Source: an uncultured Prevotella sp.
GTDB taxonomy: Bacteria > Bacteroidota > Bacteroidia > Bacteroidales > Bacteroidaceae
Assembly: GCA_934256705.1 (NCBI GenBank)
Contig: CAKQPF010000008.1
Coordinates: forward strand, 1-64,000
Reading direction: 5' to 3'
DNA: 64,000 bases
Shown here: positions 44,651 to 54,043 of the stretch, piece by piece
Position numbering within the stretch: the first letter of the stretch is position 1
Layout of the letters: each line of letters begins with the position of its first letter
Position numbers and translations under genes: made by a program
Notes under the pieces: model-generated
What the model saw: only the letters and a program-made list of their open reading frames with translations
The model's database searches: none
Told to the model about the DNA's origin: nothing

Positions 44651-46102
44651 ATGAGAAAACTATATATTTCCACCATCATCCTCATCAGCGGAATGCTGTT
44701 GACCTCCTGCGATGACTTCCTCGATGTACGTCCGGACTCACAGGAAGTGGAGTCAGACCTCTACTCTACGCCACAAGGTTTCGAAGATGCCATCTATGGT
44801 GTCTATGGTTCCATGCAGGTATCTTCCCTCTATGGCAAGGAAATGACATGGGGATTGACCGATATCATGGCGCAGGACCTGGACCAGAACATCACCAGTT
44901 CACGTGCTCTGGCACGCTATCAGTATAAATCAGACAATGAGTTGACCACCCGTTTCGACGCGGTATGGAAGGCTGCCTACACATCAATAGGCTATGCCAA
45001 CAATGTGCTGAAAAACCTTGAAGGTCATAATGCCAACACTCTGCCACTCTTCAATCTATACAAAGGCGAGATGCTGGCAGTGAGAGCAATGCTCCATTTC
45101 GACCTTCTCCGCTTCTTCTGCTCCACAGATGAGACAAAGCGCGGAATACCATACGTCACGAAATACGCTATGGGAACCAATGAATTCAGGAAGGTAGGCG
45201 AGGTGTATGACCTCATACTCAAAGACCTCGACGAGGCAGAAGCCCTCCTCAAGAGCGAGGAAGCCGACATCACATACCCTCGCAACAACGCTTTCTACTA
45301 CAAATTCCAAAACTATCGCGAGACGCATTGCAACTACTACGGTGTCCTTGCATTGAAAGCACGAGTATATTGGATGCGTGGCGACATGGCAAAGGCTGGA
45401 GAATATGCCGCAAAGGTGGTGGACAGCGAGAAGTTCCCTCTGGTGGAACCATCAGAAGTGAAGGATGTCTTTGCCGGTCGTCTGTCTGACCGCGAGACGA
45501 TATGGGGACTTTACTCCAATTCCTATCTCGCCACAGCGCAGAATTACCTCTATGAGCAGCAGTCATTCAAGAGCTACGACCCTTACTATGACGCTACCGG
45601 AATGACACATATCCTGCCTTTCGAAGCTTTATACAAGCTGGACGTGGATGCCACAGCGCAGGATTACCGCTACAGCAACTGGTTCAAGATCAGCACCGCA
45701 TCAACACGCTTCGTCAAGACTGTCGATGTATATTCCATCGAAAACAACATGTCTGACGAATGGCAGAAGCGCATCGAGGGCATAAATCTCTTCCACGTAT
45801 CCGAGATGTATCTCATTGCGGCAGAGGCTTTCCTCGATTCCGACTACAACCGTGCCGTAGGTTACTTCAATGCAGAGACCTCTTCCCGCGGTCTTTCACC
45901 TCTGACACAGTCCGTGAAGCTTACCAAGGAGCGTATCTTCAATGAGTACCACAAGGAGATGTTCGGCGAAGGTCAGGTGTGGTTCAACATGAAGCGTGAC
46001 TACAGCGACATCAAGTCAAATCTCGACAGCAAGGTAATCCCGGGAAATGAGGACATTTATGTCATCCCTATTCCGCAGGATGAATTCAATTACAGAAACT
46101 AA
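44651..46102 (+). CDS. SusD/RagB family surface lipoprotein
   Basis: A 483-residue substrate-binding lid protein. The lipobox LLTSC places the lipidated Cys near residue 20. The TPR-like helical core contains the usual RAMLHFDLLRFF (SusD-like N-terminal) and a late KERIFNEYHKEMFGEGQVWF (SusD C-terminal signature). It pairs with the SusC upstream on the cell surface. The substrate cannot be assigned; nothing in the operon encodes a glycoside hydrolase. Confidence 0.96.
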   Translation: MRKLYISTIILISGMLLTSCDDFLDVRPDSQEVESDLYSTPQGFEDAIYGVYGSMQVSSLYGKEMTWGLTDIMAQDLDQNITSSRALARYQYKSDNELTTRFDAVWKAAYTSIGYANNVLKNLEGHNANTLPLFNLYKGEMLAVRAMLHFDLLRFFCSTDETKRGIPYVTKYAMGTNEFRKVGEVYDLILKDLDEAEALLKSEEADITYPRNNAFYYKFQNYRETHCNYYGVLALKARVYWMRGDMAKAGEYAAKVVDSEKFPLVEPSEVKDVFAGRLSDRETIWGLYSNSYLATAQNYLYEQQSFKSYDPYYDATGMTHILPFEALYKLDVDATAQDYRYSNWFKISTASTRFVKTVDVYSIENNMSDEWQKRIEGINLFHVSEMYLIAAEAFLDSDYNRAVGYFNAETSSRGLSPLTQSVKLTKERIFNEYHKEMFGEGQVWFNMKRDYSDIKSNLDSKVIPGNEDIYVIPIPQDEFNYRN

Positions 46103-46117
46103 TCATCAAGTTCTTTT

Positions 46118-46891
46118 ATGACAATGAAAAATTGGAAAACCATACTGTCCATGTGTGTTGCCATCGTAGCCTTTGCCTCTTGCAGCGAAGATGACTACAA
46201 GGTATATGACACCACGCAGACAGACAACGTATTCTTCAGTTACACGAACCAGAAGAATGAGACCGACTCCGTCATCAGTTACAATTTCGGATTCGACCCT
46301 GCAGAGGAGCATATCGTGGAGATTCCTTTCACCCTGATGGGAATGCCGTCCACCAAAGACCGCACTGTGGGACTCCAGGCGGTAGCCGATTCCACAGAGA
46401 TGGTGGAAGGAACCCACTACGTCATCGACCGTGCCGTGCTGCGCGCAGGACGCGTGGAGGACACCATCCGTATCAGACTGCTCCGTCCGGAAGATGAAAC
46501 ATTCCGCAAGCAAGCCATGAGACTATGGCTGGAGATAGTGCCAAGCGCCGACCTTACTGCCACCGGGCAGAAGGAGTTCGTCGTCTATGGTTCCGACATC
46601 CGCGTGGAAAGCCGTCCTGACTGGTGGAGCACATACAATAATCTGCCTGAGTATTCCTTCGGGAATGCACAGCTGTTCTTCAAGTATTTCTATGAACTTG
46701 CTCCAAAAGGCAATAAGGACATCTTCGACGAGATGATAAAGAGATACGGTGACTACTTCGTCAATGCCAAATCATTGCAGGGACCTTTCGCCATGTATTG
46801 GAACTTCCTCGCCAATTATGTCCTGATTCCTATGTATCAAGACCATAAGGATGACATCGTATGGCCTAACGGTGCACCTGGAGTTAATTAG
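46118..46891 (+). CDS. DUF4843 lipoprotein
   Basis: A 257-residue lipoprotein with lipobox AFASC near residue 21. The DUF4843 beta-sandwich region includes DNVFFSYTNQ at the start, EIPFTLMG, and the late KQAMRLWLEIVPS. The C-terminal 100 residues are helical. Such proteins accompany SusC/SusD genes in loci that import proteins or peptides or unknown polymers and are thought to be surface-exposed accessory binders. It follows SusD by 15 bases. Confidence 0.9.
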   Translation: MTMKNWKTILSMCVAIVAFASCSEDDYKVYDTTQTDNVFFSYTNQKNETDSVISYNFGFDPAEEHIVEIPFTLMGMPSTKDRTVGLQAVADSTEMVEGTHYVIDRAVLRAGRVEDTIRIRLLRPEDETFRKQAMRLWLEIVPSADLTATGQKEFVVYGSDIRVESRPDWWSTYNNLPEYSFGNAQLFFKYFYELAPKGNKDIFDEMIKRYGDYFVNAKSLQGPFAMYWNFLANYVLIPMYQDHKDDIVWPNGAPGVN

Positions 46892-47028
46892 TTTAATTGG
46901 TTGTTGGTAGTAGGTTATTGGTAGTAGGTTGTGGGTTATTGGTTATCTGTTGTCGGTTTCCATAGTCTCCATGCTTTACCCTCGGATTTCTTCCTACCAA
47001 CACCACCTCATAAAAAAACAATAAAATT
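46892..47028. other. Short spacer with GGTTATTGG simple repeat
   Basis: The 137-base gap before the PKD-like gene has a run of GGTTGTTGGTAGTAGGTTATTGG words, a decayed simple repeat. No promoter or terminator is evident, so the last gene may still be in the operon. Confidence 0.5.
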
Positions 47029-48570
47029 ATGAAAATACATCATATCATAAGCGCATTGGCATTAGCAGGAACTGTGGCTTTTGGCTTCTCATCCTGTATC
47101 TCCGATGATAGCGAACTGGGCTCCAGCAATCTCCCTTCGCTGCAGATAGCCGGAGCGGGTGCCACAGAGATGCCGAAATACAATATCTATCTGGGCAATG
47201 AATGCGTCATAAAGCCACAAATCACATACGATGGAGGCAACGAAAGCGAACTGAAGTATTCATGGAAAATCGGTTCATACGCTAACGGAATGAAAGGTGA
47301 ACTCACGGAGGTCAGCACTGAGCCGGAACTGCATCACAACTTTGAAAAGGGCGGTTCTTACTACGTCCACCTCACTGTGACCGACGGCAAAGTGGGTAAG
47401 GTGGTGGAATATCAGGTAAACGTAAACCGCACCTTTGAGGAAGGATACATGCTTACCTCCACCGACGCTGACGGAAAGGGCAACCTTGTCTTTGTAAAGA
47501 TCATGACTCCGGAGGAAACGGCTGCCGGAATGGAGCCTGTCATCATGGAGCATAGCATGGAAAAGATGAACAGCAACGTGTCAGAGAATGGACTGATAAA
47601 CGCTATTCTCTGCAAACTGCAACTCGGTTACAATGAGTACCTCACCCGTCTATGCGTTGCAACTGAGAAGTCTTGCTATATCCTTGACCCTAACAACATG
47701 ACTGTCGTCTCACAATTAAACTTTGACGACCTCATCCCGGGATTCAAGGCTACTGACTTCATCCCTGATTCATACGCGCCATACGCTTATGATGCAGAGA
47801 AGAAGAAGTTCGCCCACATCGAGCTGACATACCTCTTCCCTTATACCAAGGAGTCTTTCGCCAACTGCCATCCTGAGAAATTCATCATCAGCAAATACTC
47901 TTCATGGGGCAATGATGCGCTCTGGACTTTCTATCTCAACTTCACTGACAACAAAGTCACGATCTATAGTCCATACGCCGCTTACTTCGGATACGACACC
48001 GAATTTCCTGATACCGAGAATTTCCTTGACGGTCATTCCCTTATCACCGCCTTCTATGGCGACGGTCCTGGTGCGAACTACGTCACTCCGTCTTATTTCC
48101 TGACACGAAACAATCATAACGGTGACATCACCCTGTGGACTGATGCGGAAGACAGCTACTTCTACAAGCAGGAAAATCTCAAGACGCAGGCTTTCACTCC
48201 TACCGCCGGCACCGCCGTTCCAGAGAAGGGCACCACCTTCGTGGTATCACCTAAGCAGCAGCGTTACTTCTATCCACTCGGCAACAGAGTGTATGTGTTC
48301 CTGCCAAAGTCAGACTTCGCCTTGCCGGAAAAGAGCCAGTATGCCATCCAGTATGGTGCTGACGAGGAGGTGACCTTCCTTGATGTCAATTTCACCACGG
48401 ATGAACTCTATGTTGCCACCTACAGCAAGACATCAAAGCGCGGCAGCTTCTACATCTATGACTGCAAGGATGTGCGCACTGACAACAGCGGCAACGTGAA
48501 GCCGAAGGAAGCACACAGAGACTGCGCCGGCAAGATCTCAAACATCATCTACAAGCCAAGCGTACAGTAA
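47029..48570 (+). CDS. PKD-like family lipoprotein
   Basis: A 513-residue surface lipoprotein with lipobox GFSSC (Cys near 23). An N-terminal PKD-like beta domain (about 50-130: LKYSWKIGS, YYVHLTVTDGKVG) is followed by a larger beta-rich region that resembles a propeller. PKD-like lipoproteins are regular last members of SusCD-TlpA-DUF4843 operons. It is the last gene of operon 1; a 13-bp inverted repeat follows 37 bases later. Confidence 0.9.
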   Translation: MKIHHIISALALAGTVAFGFSSCISDDSELGSSNLPSLQIAGAGATEMPKYNIYLGNECVIKPQITYDGGNESELKYSWKIGSYANGMKGELTEVSTEPELHHNFEKGGSYYVHLTVTDGKVGKVVEYQVNVNRTFEEGYMLTSTDADGKGNLVFVKIMTPEETAAGMEPVIMEHSMEKMNSNVSENGLINAILCKLQLGYNEYLTRLCVATEKSCYILDPNNMTVVSQLNFDDLIPGFKATDFIPDSYAPYAYDAEKKKFAHIELTYLFPYTKESFANCHPEKFIISKYSSWGNDALWTFYLNFTDNKVTIYSPYAAYFGYDTEFPDTENFLDGHSLITAFYGDGPGANYVTPSYFLTRNNHNGDITLWTDAEDSYFYKQENLKTQAFTPTAGTAVPEKGTTFVVSPKQQRYFYPLGNRVYVFLPKSDFALPEKSQYAIQYGADEEVTFLDVNFTTDELYVATYSKTSKRGSFYIYDCKDVRTDNSGNVKPKEAHRDCAGKISNIIYKPSVQ

Positions 48571-48607
48571 TCCCAGCACTTGGCATCCGTAAATATCAAA
48601 TTCCCGA

Positions 48608-48664
48608 CTCGGTCATCAGGATTTCCCTATGTCTTAAGGCAAGAGAAAAACCCTGATGACCGAG
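48608..48664 (+). terminator. 13-bp inverted repeat after operon 1
   Basis: CTCGGTCATCAGG (48608-48620) and CCTGATGACCGAG (48652-48664) pair perfectly with a 31-base loop. A T-run is lacking, but its place after the last gene suggests a terminator or an mRNA-stabilising stem. Confidence 0.55.
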
Positions 48665-48706
48665 CTGGATATAAACTGCATTCATGGCTTTTTTCTTCTG
48701 TATTTC

Positions 48707-48737
48707 TTTGTCGTTTCATCAGAAAAGGCTAACTTTG
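48707..48737 (+). promoter_or_regulatory. Promoter TTTG-N19-TAACTTTG upstream of the ECF sigma gene
   Basis: TTTG (48707-48710) and TAACTTTG (48730-48737) are separated by 19 bases. The transcript would begin in the 77-bp unit and have a leader of about 225 bases before the sigma gene. Confidence 0.7.
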
Positions 48738-48824
48738 CACTCGTAAATCGGAGACGGGCACCGCTCTTCGAGCGACACACCCTATTTACTTCGTGCGAGT
48801 CTTCGACAAATTTGCACTCGTAAA
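48734..48824 (+). repeat. 77-bp element in the sigma-gene leader
   Basis: One unit of the element also found twice at 711-875. TTTGCACTCGTAAA occurs at both ends (48734-48747 and 48811-48824), 77 bp apart. Inside lie GAGACGGGCACC, a CGCTC-TTC-GAGCG hairpin and GCGAGTCTTCGACAA. The left end is part of the promoter -7 box. Confidence 0.8.
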
Positions 48825-48967
48825 ATGAAATGAAGAATGAAGAGTGAAGAGTGAAGAATGCGGATTACCTTTTCTTGTCCGTTTCATGAGATTGAAAACT
48901 ATCAACAAAAAAGCTATGTCATAACGTCACAATTCTGCACTCGCGAATTGACACTAAGCCTGGAGAG

Positions 48968-49543
48968 ATGATGCAAGAGGAATGTCTAAAAGAAAGGAAC
49001 GACTTATCGCAGATGGAATGTCTCTATGAGACGTATTATGTGCGTCTGCATAGGTATGCCCAGACTTTTCTCGGCGATGAGGACGAGGCAACGGATGTGG
49101 TGGGGGAAATCTTCCTGCATTTGTGGGAGAAATGGCAGGCTGGTGATTATTCCAGCAGCAGTGACAATATATCCGCTTACCTTTATACCAGAGTAAGATT
49201 CAAATGCCTTGACAATCTGCGACATCGCAAAGCCATATCGAAATACAACGCCTTCCTTCAGGGCACTTCGCCTTTTACCACCGATGCGGAAGTGGAAGAG
49301 TTTGAGAAAAAAATAACCCGCCTACGGGAAGCGATAGACGAGCTACCATCTTCCGATAGGCGAGTGCTGAAAGCGATATATTTCGATCACCTCTCATACA
49401 AAGAGGCTGCCTCACGCTTGGGCATGAGCGAGAACATGGTGCACAAGCACATGGTCAAGGCTTTCCGCCTGCTGCGCGATATGTCGAAGGAGTATGATTA
49501 TGCCTTGCTGTTCCTTATTTCATCAGCTTGGCTAACTCGTTGA
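48968..49543 (+). CDS. ECF sigma-70 factor (FecI-like)
   Basis: A 191-residue RNA polymerase sigma factor. Region 2 (about 18-90) includes YYVRLHRYAQTFLGDEDEAT and the core-binding VVGEIFLHLWEK; region 4 (about 125-175) has LPSSDRRVLKAIYFDHLSYK and an HTH SRLGMSENMVHKHM. It belongs to the type that a FecR anti-sigma factor restrains. The only FecR in the window is 11 kb away at the far end of operon 2. The last 29 bases overlap the convergent TlpA gene. ATGs occur at 48968 and 48971. Confidence 0.92.
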   Translation: MMQEECLKERNDLSQMECLYETYYVRLHRYAQTFLGDEDEATDVVGEIFLHLWEKWQAGDYSSSSDNISAYLYTRVRFKCLDNLRHRKAISKYNAFLQGTSPFTTDAEVEEFEKKITRLREAIDELPSSDRRVLKAIYFDHLSYKEAASRLGMSENMVHKHMVKAFRLLRDMSKEYDYALLFLISSAWLTR

Positions 49544-50621
49544 GGAGGTTTTCGCCACGCAGATTCTTTGCTACGATGGTGCCTTGGCTGTCCACCAGCA
49601 CGTTGGCAGGTATGCCCTTGACATTGTAAACGGAAGAAGCAGCGCATTCCCAACCCTTGAGGTCGCTCATGTGAGGCCATGAGAGCTTGAGCTGTGCGAT
49701 AGCCTTTACCCATGCAGCCTTGTTGTTGTCGAAAGAAACTCCTACGACTTCAAATTCCTTCTTGTGGTAGAGATTGTAAGCTTTCACCACTGTCGGCATC
49801 TCTGCACGGCAAGGACCACACCATGAAGCCCAGAAATCAATCAATGTGTATTTGTTCTTTTTCACGTAGTCGGACACGCGGATGGTCTTTCCCTTTGGAT
49901 TAGGCATAGCCAGATCAGTGTATTGCTGTCCTACTGCTGTCGCCATCTCTGCCTTTTTCGCATCCAGCATCTGCTGGAAATAAACGTAATGGTGACCTTC
50001 CTCCATCTTCTTTTCTATGATGGCAGCTTCCTTATCCGTGAATATATTCCTGTTCATCACATAGAGGTAGTCACTGTAAGCGGAAGGGATATGTGCCACG
50101 GTGAACACCTTTGCCAGCGAAACCATAATATTGTTGATGCTGTCAACGACGGCTTGTGCTTTCGCTTTGTCCTCCTTTGACGCAAGACTGTCAGTCACGA
50201 CGCTCCAAGGCTTCTCGACTTCTTTCTCGTAAGGTGCTTTCAAGGCTTCATATTCAACCTGCAGTTTGTTGGCTGCGCCATCTGTCTTGACGACAGGTCG
50301 TACGTTCGGGTCGGCGGAGATGGTCACGTCAATGTCAGCATTCTCCAGGAGGAAGTCTGCCATTGCCACTGTCTTGCCCTTATGTATAGGCAGGAGGATG
50401 CGGGTGGCAGCTCCATCAAAATCACCTGTAAACTCGAACTTGCCGTTCTTGACAGTGGTGGTGTCGAGAGGTATTACGCTGAAAAATCCCTGCATCTCAC
50501 AGAGCAGGACGGTGTCACCTTCTTCCACACCGGCAGCCGTACCAGTGACATGGTAACCATTGGCTGCATTCATAGCCAGGTCTGAAAGTGCCAGGCCTGC
50601 TGCAATAAATAATTTCTTCAT
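49515..50621 (-). CDS. TlpA-family thiol-disulfide protein, last gene of operon 2
   Basis: A 368-residue exported protein. The signal peptide ends near NAA-NGYH; an N-terminal DUF4369 beta domain (about 22-125) and helical linker precede the thioredoxin-like domain with WCGPC and the cis-Pro GIPAN. It probably exchanges disulfides or binds thiol ligands in the periplasm. It follows another TlpA gene by 18 bases, and its 3' end overlaps the oppositely oriented sigma gene by 29 bases. Confidence 0.92.
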   Translation of the reverse strand: MKKLFIAAGLALSDLAMNAANGYHVTGTAAGVEEGDTVLLCEMQGFFSVIPLDTTTVKNGKFEFTGDFDGAATRILLPIHKGKTVAMADFLLENADIDVTISADPNVRPVVKTDGAANKLQVEYEALKAPYEKEVEKPWSVVTDSLASKEDKAKAQAVVDSINNIMVSLAKVFTVAHIPSAYSDYLYVMNRNIFTDKEAAIIEKKMEEGHHYVYFQQMLDAKKAEMATAVGQQYTDLAMPNPKGKTIRVSDYVKKNKYTLIDFWASWCGPCRAEMPTVVKAYNLYHKKEFEVVGVSFDNNKAAWVKAIAQLKLSWPHMSDLKGWECAASSVYNVKGIPANVLVDSQGTIVAKNLRGENLLNELAKLMK

Positions 50622-50639
50622 TGTATTTTTTCTTTATAA

Positions 50640-51671
50640 TTACTCGTATTTCTGCAGGATTTCCTTCACTTCCTCTGGATTTGAAGGCGAGCCAAGCACC
50701 TTGCCGTCAGGCGTAATCATGAGATAGTATGGCACGCCGTTGCCTACCTGATACTTGTGGAAGAGGTCATCATAGCCCTTGGCGGTAGTGATATACTGGG
50801 GCCATGGTTCCGGATGCTTCTCCCTCGCCTTGTCCCATGCCTCATGCTTGGTGTCAATAGAGACACCGATGACAGAGAATTTTCCCTTGTATTCATCAGC
50901 CAGCTTTCTGATTTCCGGCATTGCCCCCAGGCAGATGCCGCACCAACTTGCCCAGAAATCCACCAGCACATACTGGTTTCGTGGCACTATATCAACAAGG
51001 TGACAGATCTTTCCATTCACATCCTGTAGTTCCAGATCCACGAGTTCGCCACCCTTTGTGGTCTTCTTGGCGAACGCTATCCTCTGGCGGAATTCATCCA
51101 TCCGCAAGGAGTCCTCCGGAACGTCCGCAATGGCTTGCTCCAGATGCTGCACCTGTCCGCTTGTCAGATTATATCCACGTTTCAGCAGATTGTTGGCAAG
51201 ATAAACGGAAATCACGGAATGAGGATGCGAGTCGATGAAAGACCAGACTGCCGTCTCTTCTTTGCCGTTGGCAGAAAGAGACTTGAATTCATTGAAATCA
51301 GTCTGCACCTGTCCTCCTGTCACTTTCAGGTTCTTGTCCACAAAGATTTCATCATTGGAGATAAAGACATCAGTATATGTCCAGTGGATGGAGTCTGTAG
51401 GCCAATTGTTCTTGGTTACCAGGTCGAGGTTGTTCGTCATCAGCGTACCAGGGAGCGGATGATTGAGGTGACCTTTCAGCTCAAACCTGCCATCTTTGAT
51501 TATGCCATCCGCCACCTCGACGGAGAAAGCCGTGTCGGTCTTGCAACACAGTCCAACAGAATAGCCATCAGGAAGGCCTACTTCGCCTTTGATGACAAAG
51601 CCTTTCTCTCCCTGGGCGCCAGCAGAAAGGGCACCCAAGAAGAGAGAGATGATTAGAAATATCTTGTTCAT
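50640..51671 (-). CDS. TlpA-family thiol-disulfide protein, second of operon 2
   Basis: A 343-residue relative of the downstream gene. The signal peptide (MNKIFLIISLFLGALSAGAQ) supports the ATG at 51671 rather than one six codons earlier. A DUF4369 region is followed by a thioredoxin-like domain with the less usual active site WCGIC; GVPYY provides the cis-Pro. Two adjacent TlpA genes suggest different redox partners or substrates. Confidence 0.9.
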   Translation of the reverse strand: MNKIFLIISLFLGALSAGAQGEKGFVIKGEVGLPDGYSVGLCCKTDTAFSVEVADGIIKDGRFELKGHLNHPLPGTLMTNNLDLVTKNNWPTDSIHWTYTDVFISNDEIFVDKNLKVTGGQVQTDFNEFKSLSANGKEETAVWSFIDSHPHSVISVYLANNLLKRGYNLTSGQVQHLEQAIADVPEDSLRMDEFRQRIAFAKKTTKGGELVDLELQDVNGKICHLVDIVPRNQYVLVDFWASWCGICLGAMPEIRKLADEYKGKFSVIGVSIDTKHEAWDKAREKHPEPWPQYITTAKGYDDLFHKYQVGNGVPYYLMITPDGKVLGSPSNPEEVKEILQKYE

Positions 51672-51698
51672 GAATGAATAATAAAGCATTGAGTCCGC

Positions 51699-53105
51699 TT
51701 ACTTCAACTTGATGACTTTCTTGCCATTGACGATGTAAAGTCCTTTGGCAGGGATAGCATTCAGTCTCTTGCCGTCTATTGAGTAGATGCCTTTAGCATT
51801 ACCTACAGTGGCTGTTTCCGGCTTGATTTCCTCAATACCTGTGGATGTCTCCGGCTTGTACCAATAGACGATGGAAGGAGCCTTCTCCACTTTGTGGGCA
51901 GTATAGCATTCCACTGGCAAAGCGAAATATGCGGTCTTTGGAGCGATGACAGCATCGTCAGCAAGGAGCTCGAACTGCTTCTTCTCAAGATTTACGGAAT
52001 AGTATTTCTTGTCGATGGACAGGTCGGCAACATTTACTCCATTGTCTCCGCTCCATTCCAGTTCGTTAGTACTTGTTTTCTCCAGTTCATCGTCCTCGAC
52101 AAAGGTCATGATTCCCTTGCCGTAAAGGATATGAGGGTCTCCCGGATAGAGATAATTACTCAGCTGTCCTGGCAGTATGTAATAAGCAGAGCTGTCTTCG
52201 GTGACATTGAGGTTATTGCTTATGCTGACTCCCCAGAAGTCAAAGGTGTTATCCACAACATTAGTTGCTGGCATTACATATCCCTTGTCGAAATACACTA
52301 TCTTATATCCACCTTCCTCAGGGAACTCCATAGTGATGGCCTTATCGCTCTTGAAATGAGCTTCGTAAACAGCGCACTCCTGAATGTTCTTCACCTCAAG
52401 AGGGTTCTGGGCGATTTTCTCCTGCGTGTTCATGTTTACCCAATAGTCGAACGTCGCATTCTTGCTTTCATCCGGCGTAGCAGTCAATGTCACGTCATCG
52501 CCTATCTCATTGCAGACCTTGGAGATGGACACCGTTCCGAGAGGGCTCTGACCAATAGCGATTGTAGGCTTCACGTGGGTGAACAAAGCATAGAACTGTG
52601 CAGTCGGAGTCATCGGGAAACTGCTCCGTGCTATGGTCTCGTCGGCATCGCTGAAGGCAGCCTCCAGAGTGGTGTTGGAAGAAGGATTTTCGGTGTCGTA
52701 TATGCTGTCATTGAATACGAAGACATCCTCGCCCTCTACTTCATCTCTCACGACCTTAGCCTGGCTGAAACCTGCGAATATCCAGCCTTCTGATGGAACG
52801 GCATGAGGATAGAATGAAGAATTGGTGCTGACACCATTGAGCATGAACTTGACATCCACGCTCTCAGCTGGAGTCTTCATGTCAGCATACAGGTCGCTCA
52901 TCTCATCTTCGGACTCAGTAACAGATGATTCAGAAACTTCCGCATAAACGAGGCCAGCGCCAGTAGGATATGCACTTACTGTAGCATAATAATCGCCCCA
53001 CTTTGTATCACCAGCATTAGCAATGCCAGTGGAAGCAAGGAAAACAAGTGCGAGAGCGCCCAATTTGATTGATGCACTCTTCAGAAAAGTAAAATTCTTT
53101 CTCAT
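51699..53105 (-). CDS. Secreted beta-rich protein with C-terminal sorting-type tail
   Basis: A 468-residue exported protein. The N-terminal signal peptide ends GIANA-GDTK. The central part is beta-rich with repeated ATPDESKNATFDYWVN-like and YEAHFKSDKA segments that resemble the InlB B-repeat/BACON-type small sandwich modules. The end GIYSIDGKRLNAIPAKGLYI followed by VNGKKVIKLK matches the type IX secretion-style C-terminal tail common in Prevotella. It may be a surface or secreted binding protein serving operon 2; no catalytic motif was seen. Confidence 0.75.
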   Translation of the reverse strand: MRKNFTFLKSASIKLGALALVFLASTGIANAGDTKWGDYYATVSAYPTGAGLVYAEVSESSVTESEDEMSDLYADMKTPAESVDVKFMLNGVSTNSSFYPHAVPSEGWIFAGFSQAKVVRDEVEGEDVFVFNDSIYDTENPSSNTTLEAAFSDADETIARSSFPMTPTAQFYALFTHVKPTIAIGQSPLGTVSISKVCNEIGDDVTLTATPDESKNATFDYWVNMNTQEKIAQNPLEVKNIQECAVYEAHFKSDKAITMEFPEEGGYKIVYFDKGYVMPATNVVDNTFDFWGVSISNNLNVTEDSSAYYILPGQLSNYLYPGDPHILYGKGIMTFVEDDELEKTSTNELEWSGDNGVNVADLSIDKKYYSVNLEKKQFELLADDAVIAPKTAYFALPVECYTAHKVEKAPSIVYWYKPETSTGIEEIKPETATVGNAKGIYSIDGKRLNAIPAKGLYIVNGKKVIKLK

Positions 53106-53139
53106 GTCTAATTAGTTTTTAAAATAGAACTTTGTAATA

Positions 53140-54042
53140 TTACCTTGAATACGTTCTCTTATTCTTTATTTTTACGGCGACTATCAGCAGAACCGACAGA
53201 AGCACGAATATCGAGCAAGCCATTGCAGGGGAGAATGGGCACGGCTTGTCTTCATAGACGCGCGGCAGCAATTCCGTCGGCTTGCCTTTCATCAGTCTGC
53301 GGGTATTGCCCAATGAATCGACGACCACCATGCAAGGCATCATCTGCTCCATCATTTCAGGCATTATGAGGTCTTCCGGCTTTATCTGACTCTCATCAGC
53401 GGAAAAAAGCACCATGTGCATCAGGATACGAATCCATGGAGATTGCTTTGCCACATTGTCAATCCATTCTGACAGGCTGCCCTGCGTCTCCTTAGGCAGT
53501 TCAGCGACTTTCAGCATATTAGGCGAAACGGAACTGTTGATGGCATAAAGAGCCATGGACATACAGTTGACAGAAGTGCAGTCAAATGTCCATATCGACC
53601 CTTCCATGGATTCGGCATCGAGTTTCTTCCATAGATTCTGTTTCTCCGATGGAGTAAGGTTGAGTTCATACTCTCTCACTCCCCTGCCCTCCTGTCTGTA
53701 GGCATCGAGGAATTTCCCTGACGGAACAGGGATGAAGCCAGCCTTTGCCTTTCTCGTGAATACATCCAGATATGAACTCTTGTCCATATCCAGTTCAAAA
53801 GAGAAACAATAATCCAGTCCCTTCTCGGCACAGACCATTCTGATAGCAGCATGACCAGACACGGAATAGAAGGCCTTGCCGGCATCCACGATGAGCAGAT
53901 AGGCATGAATGAAGTCGGGATTGGCTGCCTCCTTGTCGATGACAGCCACCTTGCTGGAGTCGGGCACCTGCTCTGCCTGCACTTTTGTGAAGCAAAAGCA
54001 CAGAGAGAGCATCAGAACGCCTAACAACTTACAGTTCAACAT
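53140..54042 (-). CDS. DUF4105-like (Lnb N-terminal-like) membrane-anchored protein
   Basis: A 300-residue protein with signal peptide (MLNCKLLGVLMLSLCFCF) and one C-terminal membrane helix (about 272-292) followed by basic residues. The SGHAAIRM segment (catalytic-type His) and the later VNCMSMAL (Cys) resemble the NlpC-like fold of DUF4105, the domain of the Lnb lipoprotein intramolecular transacylase. It is divergent, so activity is uncertain. The start at 54042 sits one base after the upstream stop, indicating translational coupling; a frame from 54066 overlaps the upstream gene. Confidence 0.65.
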   Translation of the reverse strand: MLNCKLLGVLMLSLCFCFTKVQAEQVPDSSKVAVIDKEAANPDFIHAYLLIVDAGKAFYSVSGHAAIRMVCAEKGLDYCFSFELDMDKSSYLDVFTRKAKAGFIPVPSGKFLDAYRQEGRGVREYELNLTPSEKQNLWKKLDAESMEGSIWTFDCTSVNCMSMALYAINSSVSPNMLKVAELPKETQGSLSEWIDNVAKQSPWIRILMHMVLFSADESQIKPEDLIMPEMMEQMMPCMVVVDSLGNTRRLMKGKPTELLPRVYEDKPCPFSPAMACSIFVLLSVLLIVAVKIKNKRTYSR

Positions 54043-54043
54043 T

